Source: CBDCRK01 sp965220955 (lineage in GTDB: Bacteria > Desulfobacterota > Binatia > Bin18 > CBDCRK01). Taken from it: a stretch of DNA of 64,000 nucleotides. The position numbers and the translations under genes were made by a program. The notes below the pieces were generated by a model, which saw only the letters and a list, made by a program, of their open reading frames with translations, was not told the DNA's origin and ran no database searches. Below, in pieces: positions 41,447 to 51,149 of the stretch; position 1 is the stretch's first letter, and every line of letters starts with the position of its first letter. The stretch covers positions 568,489-632,488 of the forward strand of contig CBDCRK010000037.1 of NCBI GenBank assembly GCA_965220955.1, in the 5' to 3' direction.

Positions 41447-42661
41447 ATGGGTCGACCCCCTTTGGACGGTATTCGCGTGGCTGACTTTTGTTGGGCCTGG
41501 GCTGGCCCTTATGGGGCATTGCAGCTTGCCCATTTGGGCGCAGAGGTCATTCGTATCGAAACCTCCACCCGTCTATGCCCTTCGCGTCTTATTCCTCCTT
41601 GGGCAGACAACGAACGAGGAATTAATCGGGCCGGGTATTTTAATCAGTACAATCAGGGAAAACGTTCCCTGACTCTTGACCTCAAGAAACCCGAAGCCAT
41701 TAACATTGCCCAAAAGCTTGTGGCTAAAAGCGATGTGGTTATAGAGAACTTCGCTGCCGGGGTTATGGACAAGATGGGGTTGGGATATGAGGAGCTGTGC
41801 AAGATCAAGGCTGATATTATTATGGCTTCTCTCTCCGGGTACGGAGCCGTGGGCCCGGAAAAAGGTTATGTATCGTACGGCCCTCCCCAGGTTGCCCTTA
41901 GTGGAATGTCATCGCTGACCGGTTACCAGGGCGGCGGACCACAACAGGCCGGATTTTCCTACGGAGACCCCAACGGCGGGGTGCATGGAACTTTTGCTAT
42001 ACTTTGTGCGCTTCTCCACCGCGCTAAAACCGGTCAAGGCCAATATATTGATCTTTCCCAGCGGGAAGCCTGCGCCATGCTGCTGCCCGAGGGGCTTATA
42101 GAGTATGCCATGAACGGTACTCAGCCGCCGCGCACGGGCAATCGTGATCCTTATATGACCCCACACAACGTGTTTCGTTGCCAGGGAGAAGACCGCTGGG
42201 TTAGCATTGCGGTGGGAAACGATGAGGAATGGCAACGGCTATGTACGGCTATGGATCAACCAGACCTGGCTATGGACTCCCGCTTTGCCACCCTGGCAGC
42301 CCGTAAGGAGAATGAGGATAGTTTGGAACAGCTTATCACCGCCTGGACGCAAGAGCGCTCCGCAGAAGCGGCAACCCACTGCTTGCAGCAGGCAGGGGTA
42401 GCAGCCTATCCAGCGCTGGATGGCCGGGACATTCTGGCCAACCCTCAGGTCGAAGCCCGCGGATTTTTTGTTGAGCTAGAACATCCAGAGGTAGGGAAAC
42501 GTCGGCATTTGGGCATCCCCTGGAAGATGTCACGCACCCCTTGTGAGGTTCGCCGTCCGGCCCCCACTCTAGGACAGGATAACGAGTATGTACTGGGGAA
42601 TATTCTGGGCCTGAGCCAGGAGGCAATCTCTTCTCTGCAGGAAAGAGAAGTCTTGGTCTGA
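41447..42661 (+). CDS. CaiB/BaiF CoA-transferase, second subunit
   Basis: This 404-residue protein has FCWAWAGPYGALQLAHLGAE, VVIENFAAGVMDKMGLGYEE and the GYGAVGPEKGYVSYGP segment. YGDPNGGVHGTFAILCALLH supplies the catalytic aspartate, and GQGQYIDLSQREA follows. It is paralogous to the gene at 60991, so the two pairs come from a duplicated two-gene unit. AAGGAGG sits at the end of the preceding gene, and the genes are tightly linked. The donor and acceptor acids are unknown. Confidence 0.92.
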   Translation: MGRPPLDGIRVADFCWAWAGPYGALQLAHLGAEVIRIETSTRLCPSRLIPPWADNERGINRAGYFNQYNQGKRSLTLDLKKPEAINIAQKLVAKSDVVIENFAAGVMDKMGLGYEELCKIKADIIMASLSGYGAVGPEKGYVSYGPPQVALSGMSSLTGYQGGGPQQAGFSYGDPNGGVHGTFAILCALLHRAKTGQGQYIDLSQREACAMLLPEGLIEYAMNGTQPPRTGNRDPYMTPHNVFRCQGEDRWVSIAVGNDEEWQRLCTAMDQPDLAMDSRFATLAARKENEDSLEQLITAWTQERSAEAATHCLQQAGVAAYPALDGRDILANPQVEARGFFVELEHPEVGKRRHLGIPWKMSRTPCEVRRPAPTLGQDNEYVLGNILGLSQEAISSLQEREVLV

Positions 42662-42714
42662 ATGCCAATGTAGTACAAAGCTTATTTACTTGAGAATTCA
42701 GGTGGACCAATACA

Positions 42715-45700
42715 ATGTTTAAACCATTTACCGGCCAAGTCAATTATCCCGAGATGGAGCACCACATCCTGCGCTTGTGGCAGGAAAAGAAGATCTTTGA
42801 AAAACTACAAGCAAAGAACGCCGCAGGTCCCCTTTGGTCATTTATTGACGGACCCATTACCGCCAACAATGCTATGGGCGTCCACCATGCTTGGGGTCGA
42901 ACTTACAAAGATATCTACTGTCGCTACAAAGCTATGCAGGGCTACAACCAAAGGTGGCAGAATGGTTTTGATTGCCAGGGGCTATGGCTGGAAGTCGAAG
43001 TGGAAAGAGAATTGGGGTTCAACTCTAAACAGGACATTATACAGTTTGGCCTAGAGAAATTCTCTCGCGCCTGCCGTGCCCGTGTAGAGGAGTACGCCGA
43101 GCGCATTACCCAGCAGTCCCTCCGTCTGGGGCAGTGGATGCGCTGGTATAACGAACAGGACAAGCCCACGTCTTACTTCACCTTGGATGACAATAACATT
43201 GAGCACATTTGGTATTTCCTCAAGAAGTGCCACGAGAAAGGCTGGCTCTATGTGGGTCATCGCGTTATGCCCTGGTGCTGGCGTTGTGGCACGTCTCTCA
43301 GTCAGCACGAGTTGATTGATTCCTACCAAGAACAGGTGGATCCGTCCGTCTATTTTCGCTGCTCCATCCATGGACGTACGCGGGAATACTTCCTGGTATG
43401 GACAACCACCCCATGGACTCTGACTTCCAACACAGCCTTGGCCATTCATCCGGAGATGGATTATGCTCAAATGCGGCTCAACGGCGACATTTACTACCTT
43501 ATTGCCGACCGCGTGGAGGCCGTGCTCCCTAAGAACGCCGAGCGCTTGGGAACGGTCAAAGGCCGTGAACTGTTGGGCTTGACCTATGGCGGCCCTTTTG
43601 AGGCATTACCAGTGCAGGCGTCGGTGCGCCGTTGTACCATTCCTTGGGATGCCATCTCCACCGAAGAAGGAACTGGTATTGTGCATATTGCCCCGGGCTG
43701 CGGCGCTGAAGACTTTGAACTGGGTAAGCAGTTAGACTTGGATACCCTCGTTCCCCTTGATGACAACGGCTACTTTGTGGATGGCTTTGGCGAGCTGGTA
43801 GGCAAGCATGTCAGCGAGTCGGCCGAGTTTATTCGTGAGGGTTTACAGAATAAAGGTGTGCTTTTTTTGTGGGAAGATTACGAGCATCGCTACCCTAATT
43901 GCTGGCGCTGCAAAACGCCTCTGGTGTTCCGCCTAGTGGACGAATGGTTCATCTCTTGTACGGAAGTGCGCGAGGCTATGAAGCGCGAGGCGCAAAAAGT
44001 CAAGTGGACCCCCGAATACGGGGGCAGCTTGATGCAGAGCTGGCTGGACAATATGGGCGACTGGTGCATCTCGCGCCGTCGTTTCTGGGGCCTCCCCCTA
44101 CCCTTTTATACCTGCAGTGCCTGTCAACATTGCACGGTGATTGGCACCAAAGCCGAATGGCGTGAGTGCGCGCTCAATCCCGAAGCGGTGGACGCTCTCC
44201 CGGAACTTCACCGTCCCTGGGTTGACGAGATCAAAATCCAATGCCGCCAATGTGGAGCAACGGTAGAGCGCACCCCCGAAGTGGGTGACTGTTGGCTGGA
44301 TGCCGGCATTGTGCCCTATTCGACATTAAATTATTTGCCGGATCACCTTAGCAGCGAAGGCGCTGTTCATTCTATCCGCTTACAAGAAGCTACGGAGAAC
44401 AGCCGCTCAGCCTGGCAGCGCGGGTTCCCCGCCGACTTCATCACCGAGATGCGCGAGCAGATACGCCTGTGGTTTTATTCCATGCTTTTCATGTCAGTGA
44501 CGCTGGAGAATAAGACTCCCTATTTATCGGTTCTTACCTATGAAGAGATGCGCGATGAGAATGGCAACCCGTTTAGCAAAAGCGGCGGCAACGCCATTCT
44601 CTTTAACGAGGCAGCGGAGAAGATGGGGGCAGACCCCATGCGCTGGCTCTATGCGGCAGCGCCGCTCAACCAAATCTTCCGCTTTGGCTATGGGCCGGCC
44701 GATGAAGTTAAACGCAAGATGCTCACGCTGTGGAACTGCTACAAATTCTTCATCGAGTACGCCAATCTGGACAAGCCTTCTCTGTTGCCCCCTCATACAA
44801 CCCCAGAACCAGATCAAGATCAAACCCGGAGTGAACTGGACCGTTGGGTCCTGGCGCGTTTACAGCAGCTCATTGGGCTATGTAATGAGCGCCTGGAGAC
44901 TTTCGACGCGGCGGCAGTAACTCGCGAAGTGGAAAAGTTCATTGAGGATCTTTCTACCTGGTATGTGCGACAGAGCCGTCGTCGGTTCTGGAAGGGTGAA
45001 GATGACGCGGACAAAGCAGCCGCTTACCAGACACTATATGAGGTGTTGGTAACCCTGACGCGGCTCATTGCTCCTATCCTCCCCTTTACAGCGGAGGAGC
45101 TGTACCAAAATCTTGTACGCTCTGTGGACAAGAGTACGCCGGAGAGCGTTCATCTATGCGCGTATCCGCAGCTACAGCCAGCATGGCAAGATGAGCAACT
45201 GGTTGAAGACATAGCCACTCTGCGGCGTATAGTATCGCTAGCACTGTCAGCGCGCAACGAGGCTAACTTGAAAGTACGTCAACCACTGCTCCGCATGCTG
45301 GTCAAGCCAACCAGCATGCGTGAGCGTGACGTGCTCACACGTCTGCAGGTACAAGTGCTTAATGAACTGAATATCAAGCAGCTTGAGTTTGTCGAAAATG
45401 AATCCGCCCTGCAAAGTTTTGCGCTTAAGCCCAACCTTGCCAAGCTGGGACCGAAGTTTGGCAAACGCCTGCCCCAAATTCGGCAAGCTCTTTCCTCTGC
45501 TAACGTAGAAGAGATAGGCGTAAAAGTAGCCGCAGGCGAATCAGTGGAACTCAGCATTAATGGTGAGGGTATCACCCTTGCTTCTGAAGACCTCAGTGTG
45601 GAACGGGTACCGGCAGCGGGCCTCGTGGTAGCGTCCGACAATGATTATCTTGTTGCCTTAGATACCAGCCTCACCCCAGATTTAATCCACGAAGGCATAG

Positions 45701-45954
45701 CCCGTGATTTTGTGCGCTACATTCAGGACTTGCGCAAGAAGGCAAATTTCAATGTCTCTGACCATATCACTATTCACTATGCTGCGGACGGGGAAGTGGC
45801 CGCTGCCATCACTCAGCATGCTCATTACATTCAGCAGGAAACATTGGCAGACGAACTCTCGGCTGGCGAACTTTCTGAGAGTTCAGCTGCAACAACGTTC
45901 AGTATTGCCAAGCAACGCGTGCAAGTCAGCTTACGGCAGGTTAATGTTTCCTAG
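42715..45954 (+). CDS. ileS: Isoleucine--tRNA ligase, divergent signature motifs
   Basis: This 1079-residue class I aminoacyl-tRNA synthetase has the CP1 editing motifs VWTTTPWTLTSN and GTGIVHIAPGCGAEDFELG, Zn-type CxxC segments (CWRCGTS and CWRCKTP), LWFYSMLFMSVTL and an anticodon-binding C-terminal half. The HIGH motif reads HHAWG (57-61) and the KMSKS loop reads NPFSKSGGNAI (about 617-627). The size and editing domain fit IleRS. It may be the only IleRS or a second, drug-tolerant copy. Only a weak ribosome site is seen. It follows the CoA-transferase pair on the same strand. Confidence 0.9.
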   Translation: MFKPFTGQVNYPEMEHHILRLWQEKKIFEKLQAKNAAGPLWSFIDGPITANNAMGVHHAWGRTYKDIYCRYKAMQGYNQRWQNGFDCQGLWLEVEVERELGFNSKQDIIQFGLEKFSRACRARVEEYAERITQQSLRLGQWMRWYNEQDKPTSYFTLDDNNIEHIWYFLKKCHEKGWLYVGHRVMPWCWRCGTSLSQHELIDSYQEQVDPSVYFRCSIHGRTREYFLVWTTTPWTLTSNTALAIHPEMDYAQMRLNGDIYYLIADRVEAVLPKNAERLGTVKGRELLGLTYGGPFEALPVQASVRRCTIPWDAISTEEGTGIVHIAPGCGAEDFELGKQLDLDTLVPLDDNGYFVDGFGELVGKHVSESAEFIREGLQNKGVLFLWEDYEHRYPNCWRCKTPLVFRLVDEWFISCTEVREAMKREAQKVKWTPEYGGSLMQSWLDNMGDWCISRRRFWGLPLPFYTCSACQHCTVIGTKAEWRECALNPEAVDALPELHRPWVDEIKIQCRQCGATVERTPEVGDCWLDAGIVPYSTLNYLPDHLSSEGAVHSIRLQEATENSRSAWQRGFPADFITEMREQIRLWFYSMLFMSVTLENKTPYLSVLTYEEMRDENGNPFSKSGGNAILFNEAAEKMGADPMRWLYAAAPLNQIFRFGYGPADEVKRKMLTLWNCYKFFIEYANLDKPSLLPPHTTPEPDQDQTRSELDRWVLARLQQLIGLCNERLETFDAAAVTREVEKFIEDLSTWYVRQSRRRFWKGEDDADKAAAYQTLYEVLVTLTRLIAPILPFTAEELYQNLVRSVDKSTPESVHLCAYPQLQPAWQDEQLVEDIATLRRIVSLALSARNEANLKVRQPLLRMLVKPTSMRERDVLTRLQVQVLNELNIKQLEFVENESALQSFALKPNLAKLGPKFGKRLPQIRQALSSANVEEIGVKVAAGESVELSINGEGITLASEDLSVERVPAAGLVVASDNDYLVALDTSLTPDLIHEGIARDFVRYIQDLRKKANFNVSDHITIHYAADGEVAAAITQHAHYIQQETLADELSAGELSESSAATTFSIAKQRVQVSLRQVNVS

Positions 45955-45995
45955 CACCAGCGGATTATCTACGCCGCTATGTACCAGAGAGCTTT

Positions 45996-46445
45996 TTATT
46001 TCTTAACCTTAACGGTCAGGGTTTGTTTCCCCCATTTCAAAGCCTTTCTACGACTGGAGAGATACACATCAATCCGTCTCGGTCCTTTAATGGCAGAGCC
46101 CCTATCCTCCACTACTCCTTTGCCATACCCGGGAATTTTCATCACCGTCCCATAGGGATAGTAGCGAGTGTCAGCAGCAATTGTGCCCTTTTTCGCCTTG
46201 GTGCCACTTGAGGTAATGCCTACTTTCTTCCGTCTGCCCTTATTGGGACCGCTGGCCACATATGCCCGCCAGAAGAAAATCTTTCCTCGTTTCCAATTAG
46301 TGCTAATCTTGTCGGAAGAATAGGCAGTCACAATCATGGTTCGCTTTTCATAGTGGGCGCATCCAGAAAGAAAGAGTGCAGGACCGATGAGAGCAGCAAG
46401 AATAAGGGTAAGAACGAACTTCTGTTGATGGCCATAAAGAATCAT
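45996..46445 (-). CDS. 3D-domain lipoprotein
   Basis: This 149-residue protein has a signal peptide with a lipobox ending LSGC. A 3D-type double-psi barrel follows (VTAYSS, GTIAADTRYYPYGTVMKIPG, GKGVVEDRGSAIKGPRRIDV) with the conserved acidic residues. Such domains are found in lytic transglycosylase-like MltA and related wall proteins. The basic stretch 40-80 (RRKKVGITSSGTKAKKG) is unusual. GAGGTGAGC before ATG 46445 decides the start over a more distal ATG. It is convergent with IleRS. Confidence 0.85.
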   Translation of the reverse strand: MILYGHQQKFVLTLILAALIGPALFLSGCAHYEKRTMIVTAYSSDKISTNWKRGKIFFWRAYVASGPNKGRRKKVGITSSGTKAKKGTIAADTRYYPYGTVMKIPGYGKGVVEDRGSAIKGPRRIDVYLSSRRKALKWGKQTLTVKVKK

Positions 46446-47011
46446 GCTCACCTCACTGTCCAAGTGCTAGGGGCATAAGACCTTTAACGTCCTTCTTGCC
46501 CTCTAGCTTTTCAAGGTTCGGCCTGAACGGCCATATGGTTGCCACCCTGTGGTTGCCAACCACTGTCCTCTTACTCTACCTTACTTCTCTTAGAACCTTA
46601 GACCGCTCTCTCATAGACAATCTCGCTTCTGTCTTTTTGGGGTTATACTAATTTGCTTTAGATAATGTTGTGATGTTAGCTAGGGATTATCCCTTTATAG
46701 AAAACAGGCTGAAACATTGCAACATCGAAGTCGTGAAACAGTATTATATACAGGATGTCCGAATAGTGTAAAGTTCTTGACCATATACTCATACCAAGTT
46801 ACGTTCCATGAGTATACCAATCTCTTATAGGGTCTGATTTAGGCCGGAAAGCTTTATCTTGGCTACAATTTCTCAGTCTTGACCAGAGAGCCAAGAGGTG
46901 CTTTGTGTGCCTATAGAGAGCCCCGGGTGTTATGGGTGGAGAATTAGCCTAATTCCCCCTGGATCGTTGCTATTCCCTTATTAAAAATCAAACAGTTATT
47001 GGGAATAAAGC
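46446..47011. other. 566-bp intergenic stretch
   Basis: No gene is supported. It holds a partial TTCGGCCTGAACGG core (about 46516), a perfect 9-bp hairpin TATACTCAT/ATGAGTATA with a 15-base spacer (46784-46816), and GGTCTGATTTAG (46831-46842), identical to the end of the MITE-like element at 31871-31882. It is probably the site of decayed repeat copies. The last 80 bases lead into the MscS gene. Confidence 0.5.
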
Positions 47012-48166
47012 ATGGATATGAATGAGATTGCCAAAATGTTGTTGGGCTTTGTTGGTAGAGACTCCTAGGTTTTGCAGGTCGTTGTAGTGTTCTTTGTGAC
47101 CCTGTTACTCAACCATCTGCAAAGGCGTACGTTGAACAGGCTTCAGGTACAACTCGAGAAGACTGCGACTTATTGGGATGAAGCGGTCGTCACTGCCCTC
47201 AAAAGGCCACTGACCATGCTAATCTGGGTTGTTGGCCTGGCTTTTGCCATCGATATTATCCGTCTCGAGGCGGGAGCCGTGATCTTTGAGGCCATAGGCC
47301 CTATCCGGGATGCGGGCGTCATTGCAACGCTGGCTTGGTTCCTAGTAGGCCTTATAACCCAGGCCGAGGCCAATATCATTGCTCAGCAAGAGGCTGCGGG
47401 CGAGTCATATGATCGCACCACCATGGACGCTATTGCCAAATTACTGCGGATGTCCGTTATTATCACGGCAATTTTAGTGGTCTTGCAGACGCTGGGATTC
47501 AATGTGTCCGGTGTCCTAGCCTTTGGCGGCATTGGGGGTATCGCCGTTGGCTTCGCGGCCAAGGATCTGTTGGCCAACTTCTTTGGCGGCTTAATGATCT
47601 ATCTGGACCGCCCTTTTGCCGTCGGTGACTGGGTCCGGTCACCAGATCGGGATATCGAAGGCACGGTGGAACATATTGGTTGGCGTCTCACCCGCATCTG
47701 CACGTTCCAGCTGCTCCCTCTATATATCCCCAATTCCACTTTCACCAACATTGCCGTGGAAAACCCCTCACGGATGAGTAACCGCCGGATCTACGAGACC
47801 ATCGGCATACGCTACGATGACACGAATAAGATGGCCGACATTGTGCGGGATGTGGAACAGATGCTGCGCGAACATCCCGAGATTGAGGCTAATGAAACAC
47901 TAATGGTCAGCTTTAATACCTTCGCTCCGTCATCTCTCGACTTCTTTATCTGTACCTTCACCAAAACCAAGGAATGGGTTCATTATCACACTGTCAAGCA
48001 AGACGTCTTGCTGCGCATCCTGAAGATCATCGAGTCCCATAGGGCTCAGGTGGCCTTCCCCCCCTCCACAGTACATATCCCCAACGGTCTGCTGATGCAG
48101 CAGGAGGAAACAGAAGAGGACAGAGTACCAAAACGGCTAGCACACCGATCCTTAGAGCGCTGGTAA
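47012..48166 (+). pseudogene. MscS-family mechanosensitive channel, in-frame TAG near the N-terminus
   Basis: The frame from ATG 47012 reads MDMNEIAKMLLGFVGRDS, then TAG (47066-47068), then VLQVVVVFFVTLLLNHLQRR and on to the stop at 48166. The rest is a normal MscS-like channel with three TM segments (about 25-160) and the pore-lining GFNVSGVLAFGGIGGIAVGFAAKDLLANF, followed by the beta domain. Only about 19 residues precede the TAG, so restart at TTG 47072 or a nearby GTG could give a nearly full 364-residue protein. Relatives have Trp at this site, so TGG to TAG is likely. Confidence 0.75.
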
Positions 48167-48287
48167 CCGGGCTTAGTTGCCCTTGTAGATAAAGAGGGGA
48201 ATAAGTAAAGAGGATAAATAACACACTGAGCGAGGGGTTCGTTAGCACGGATTTGGATGGCCCCGAAGAATATAAGGAGAGACTACC

Positions 48288-50048
48288 ATGTCACAAGGAA
48301 GTCGCCCACAGTATCAAGTTGTGGTTGAGAAAGACGTTCCGGCAAAGACCCGTGACGGGGTGGTGCTTCACGCTGATGTCTATCGTCCTGACGCGCCCGG
48401 ACGCTTTCCCGTTCTACTCTCCCGCTTGCCCTACAATAAAAATCTGCGACCTCGTCCGGGTGACATCGATTACTTTGTTGAACGTGGCTATGTAGTGATT
48501 ATGCAAGACACCCGCGGGCGGTTTGCCTCAGAGGGAGAAGAATATTATCCTCTTATCTGGGAGGGGCAGGATGGATATGATGCCGTAGAGTGGGCGGCAG
48601 GGCAGCCCTGGTCAGACGGGAACGTGGGCACCATGGGCCAGTCTTATCTTGGCGCCACGCAATATCTCCTTGTTCCTACTCGCCCTCCCCACCTGAAAAC
48701 TGTCTTCCCGGTCTCGGCTAGTGCAGATTTTGACCAGAGCTGGATTTATCATACCGGTGGCGCGTTTGAGCTAGGCTGGCAAATACCCTATGCCATTTTG
48801 ATGGCCAGAGACTCTATTGAACGTCAGGGGCTGGTGGAAGACCTCTTGCCCAAGCTTGAGCGTGAGCTTATAGAAGCCCCAACCCCCTTTGCCCAGCCCC
48901 TCTCGGACCAGGCATACCGTCGTCTGCCCCTAATGCATTGGGGTGAGCTGTTTAAGCCTGTAGCTCGCTATTTTGCCGATTACCTCCGCCACCCTGAGGA
49001 CGGTCCTTATTGGTGGCCGGTTAATGTAGAGAGACAGCTCTTTAATGTGAACGTGCCTATATATCATGTCACTTCCTGGTACGACATCTTTCTACAGGGG
49101 GGGCTGGCCAATTTCTGTGGCCTGCGCCAGCACGGAATGACCGAAGAGGCCCGGACACAGCAAAAACTTCTGATTGGTCCTTGGGCACACCTCTTCCCTT
49201 ACACCAGTCCCACCTCTCGGGGCACAGGGGACATTGACTTTGGTGAGAACGCACTCATTGAGCTGCATGAAATTCAGCTTCGCTGGTTTGATTACTGGCT
49301 CAAGGGCATAAACACCGGCATTGTGGAGGAGCCGCCTCTTAAAATCTTTGTCATGGGGGAGAACATCTGGCGGGACGAAAACGAATGGCCCTTAGCTCGC
49401 ACCCGCTACACCCCTTACTATCTGTCCAGCCAGGGCAAGGCTAACAGCCTCAGAGGAGACGGGCGACTTAGCCCCGTTGGGCCGAGCGAAGAGCCATCTG
49501 ATCGCTTTGTGTATGACCCCAATGATCCTGTACCCACCTGTGGAGGTAATACTCTGATTATTCCCATGGGGGTGCAGGACCAGCGCAAGGTAGAACAGCG
49601 CCAAGATGTGCTGGTTTATACTAGTGAGCCCCTGAGTACGCCCCTGGAAGTGACCGGACCAGTTGTAGTTAAACTCTTTGCCGCCACAAACGCGCCTGAT
49701 ACCGACTTTACTGCTAAGCTGGTGGATGTACGGCCGGATGGCTATGCCCAGAATCTGGCTGACGGCATCCTTCGCGCTCGCTATCGAGAATCCCGCTATC
49801 GTCCTTCTTTCCTGACTTCCAGCCAAGTGTACGAGTTGAGCATTGATCTTTGGGCCACAAGCCATGTGTTTTTGCCGGGACACAGTATCCGGGTAGAAAT
49901 TTCCTCCAGCAACTTTCCCCGTTTTGACCGAAACTTGAACACCGGCGAGGATCAAGCCACAGGCACTCGCTACCAGCTGGCCGAGCAGACCGTCTTTCAT
50001 GACCAACGGTACCCCTCTCATATTCTGCTGCCGGTGATTCCGCGATGA
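48288..50048 (+). CDS. CocE/NonD family hydrolase (X-Pro dipeptidyl peptidase-like)
   Basis: This 586-residue protein has an alpha/beta core with VVIMQDTRGRFASEGEEYYP and nucleophile Ser119 in TMGQSYLGATQY. The histidine lies in LIGPWAHLFP, and a C-terminal jelly-roll domain (about 360-580) contains TSEPLSTPLEVTGPVVV and FLPGHSIRVEISSSNFPRFD. CocE-type enzymes cleave esters; others are acylamino peptidases. AAGGAGAGACTACC precedes ATG 48288. It appears monocistronic. Confidence 0.93.
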   Translation: MSQGSRPQYQVVVEKDVPAKTRDGVVLHADVYRPDAPGRFPVLLSRLPYNKNLRPRPGDIDYFVERGYVVIMQDTRGRFASEGEEYYPLIWEGQDGYDAVEWAAGQPWSDGNVGTMGQSYLGATQYLLVPTRPPHLKTVFPVSASADFDQSWIYHTGGAFELGWQIPYAILMARDSIERQGLVEDLLPKLERELIEAPTPFAQPLSDQAYRRLPLMHWGELFKPVARYFADYLRHPEDGPYWWPVNVERQLFNVNVPIYHVTSWYDIFLQGGLANFCGLRQHGMTEEARTQQKLLIGPWAHLFPYTSPTSRGTGDIDFGENALIELHEIQLRWFDYWLKGINTGIVEEPPLKIFVMGENIWRDENEWPLARTRYTPYYLSSQGKANSLRGDGRLSPVGPSEEPSDRFVYDPNDPVPTCGGNTLIIPMGVQDQRKVEQRQDVLVYTSEPLSTPLEVTGPVVVKLFAATNAPDTDFTAKLVDVRPDGYAQNLADGILRARYRESRYRPSFLTSSQVYELSIDLWATSHVFLPGHSIRVEISSSNFPRFDRNLNTGEDQATGTRYQLAEQTVFHDQRYPSHILLPVIPR

Positions 50049-50090
50049 TGAAGTGACACGAGGCAGACATGCCGGTGCTAAAAATCCTTG

Positions 50091-50294
50091 ATGAAGATTT
50101 CAGCCAACGAGATATATGACTCGTTGGAGCAGTCAGGCAGAATTCCCCACGGGTGGAAACCTGCACGTGGAGGTGTGCGTAAGGTGAAGGTAAAAAATGA
50201 ACAAATACTTGCTGCCCTCCGTGCCCACTATCCTGGAGAGTGGCGCAAGGTATACCGGCATGGCCGAGATGGAACGGCGGTCCATTATTTTTAA
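50091..50294 (+). CDS. Small hypothetical protein
   Basis: This frame of about 67 residues reads MKISANEIYDSLEQSGRIPHG, then GGVRKVKVKNEQILAALRAHYPGEWRKVYRHGRDGTAVHYF. The balanced, basic composition and the PGEWRKVYRHGRDG segment make a real protein plausible, but no family is recognised and there is no clear ribosome site. It starts about 40 bases after the CocE gene, and the 181 bases after it hold nothing clear. Confidence 0.4.
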   Translation: MKISANEIYDSLEQSGRIPHGWKPARGGVRKVKVKNEQILAALRAHYPGEWRKVYRHGRDGTAVHYF

Positions 50295-50475
50295 CACCGA
50301 CGCACCAGAAAAGTTTGGGGGATCAAGGTAAAATGAGACCAGCTATGCCGCGGCCGATCAGTCTCTCTCTTAGTGAAAAAGGGTCGAGCTACATTGGTAT
50401 GAAGCCCATGGCCTAGGTAAGAAGAAACTCAAGATTAAACGCTATTGGGATTTCCGTTAGTAGAGGTATATAATT

Positions 50476-51141
50476 ATGTGTGGACGATATACACTGAAAA
50501 GCGATGTTGATACTCTAGCGGAGCGGTTTATCTTCCAGGCCGCAGATCTCTCGTACGATGCTCGCTACAATATTGCTCCCACCCAGAAAGTACTTGCTGT
50601 GACCAACGACGGAGAAAACCGTGCTGGGTTTTTACGCTGGGGCTTGATTCCCTCATGGGCTAAAGACGCCGCCATTGGCAACCGCATGATCAACGCCCGG
50701 GCTGAGACCGTAGCAGAAAAGCCCAGCTTTCGGCGGGCGCTGCAGAAGAGACGCTGCCTAATTTTGGCGGATGGCTTCTATGAGTGGAAGAAGGAAGGAA
50801 AAAACAAAAAACCCATATTTATCACTCTTAAGTCCCGTGAGCCCTTTGGTCTTGCCGGCCTATGGGAAACCTGGAAAGCGCCCTCGGGTGACATTGTCCT
50901 TTCCTGTACCATTATTACCACTACACCCAATTCCCTCATGGAGTCCATCCATAACCGTATGCCGGTTATTCTTCCCCAAGAGGCAGAATCCCTGTGGCTA
51001 GATCAAACCATTGAAGGCCCTGAGGAGTTGACCCAACTGTTGGTTCCATATCCCGCTAAAACCATGGAAGCCTATGGGGTCTCTCCCCTGGTGAACTCAC
51101 CCAGGAACGACACTCCCGATTGCATCACCCCACTGTTGTAG
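50476..51141 (+). CDS. SOS response-associated peptidase family (SRAP/YedK/HMCES)
   Basis: This 221-residue protein starts MCGRYTLKSD, so Cys2 becomes the N-terminal catalytic residue after removal of Met. It has the RYNIAPTQ segment, RWGLIPSWAK, INARAETVAEKPSF with the conserved Asn and Glu, FYEWKKEGKNK and the IHNRMPVIL histidine. SRAP proteins crosslink to abasic sites in single-stranded DNA and shield them. GTAGAGG lies 5-11 bases before ATG. The TfoX-like gene follows after only eight bases and is probably co-transcribed. Confidence 0.95.
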   Translation: MCGRYTLKSDVDTLAERFIFQAADLSYDARYNIAPTQKVLAVTNDGENRAGFLRWGLIPSWAKDAAIGNRMINARAETVAEKPSFRRALQKRRCLILADGFYEWKKEGKNKKPIFITLKSREPFGLAGLWETWKAPSGDIVLSCTIITTTPNSLMESIHNRMPVILPQEAESLWLDQTIEGPEELTQLLVPYPAKTMEAYGVSPLVNSPRNDTPDCITPLL

Positions 51142-51149
51142 AGGACTTT

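Noticed and set aside
46784..46816. Hairpin TATACTCAT/ATGAGTATA as a terminator
   Set aside because: It is a perfect 9-bp inverted repeat, but no T run follows on either strand and it lies far from a gene end; it is noted only as structure.
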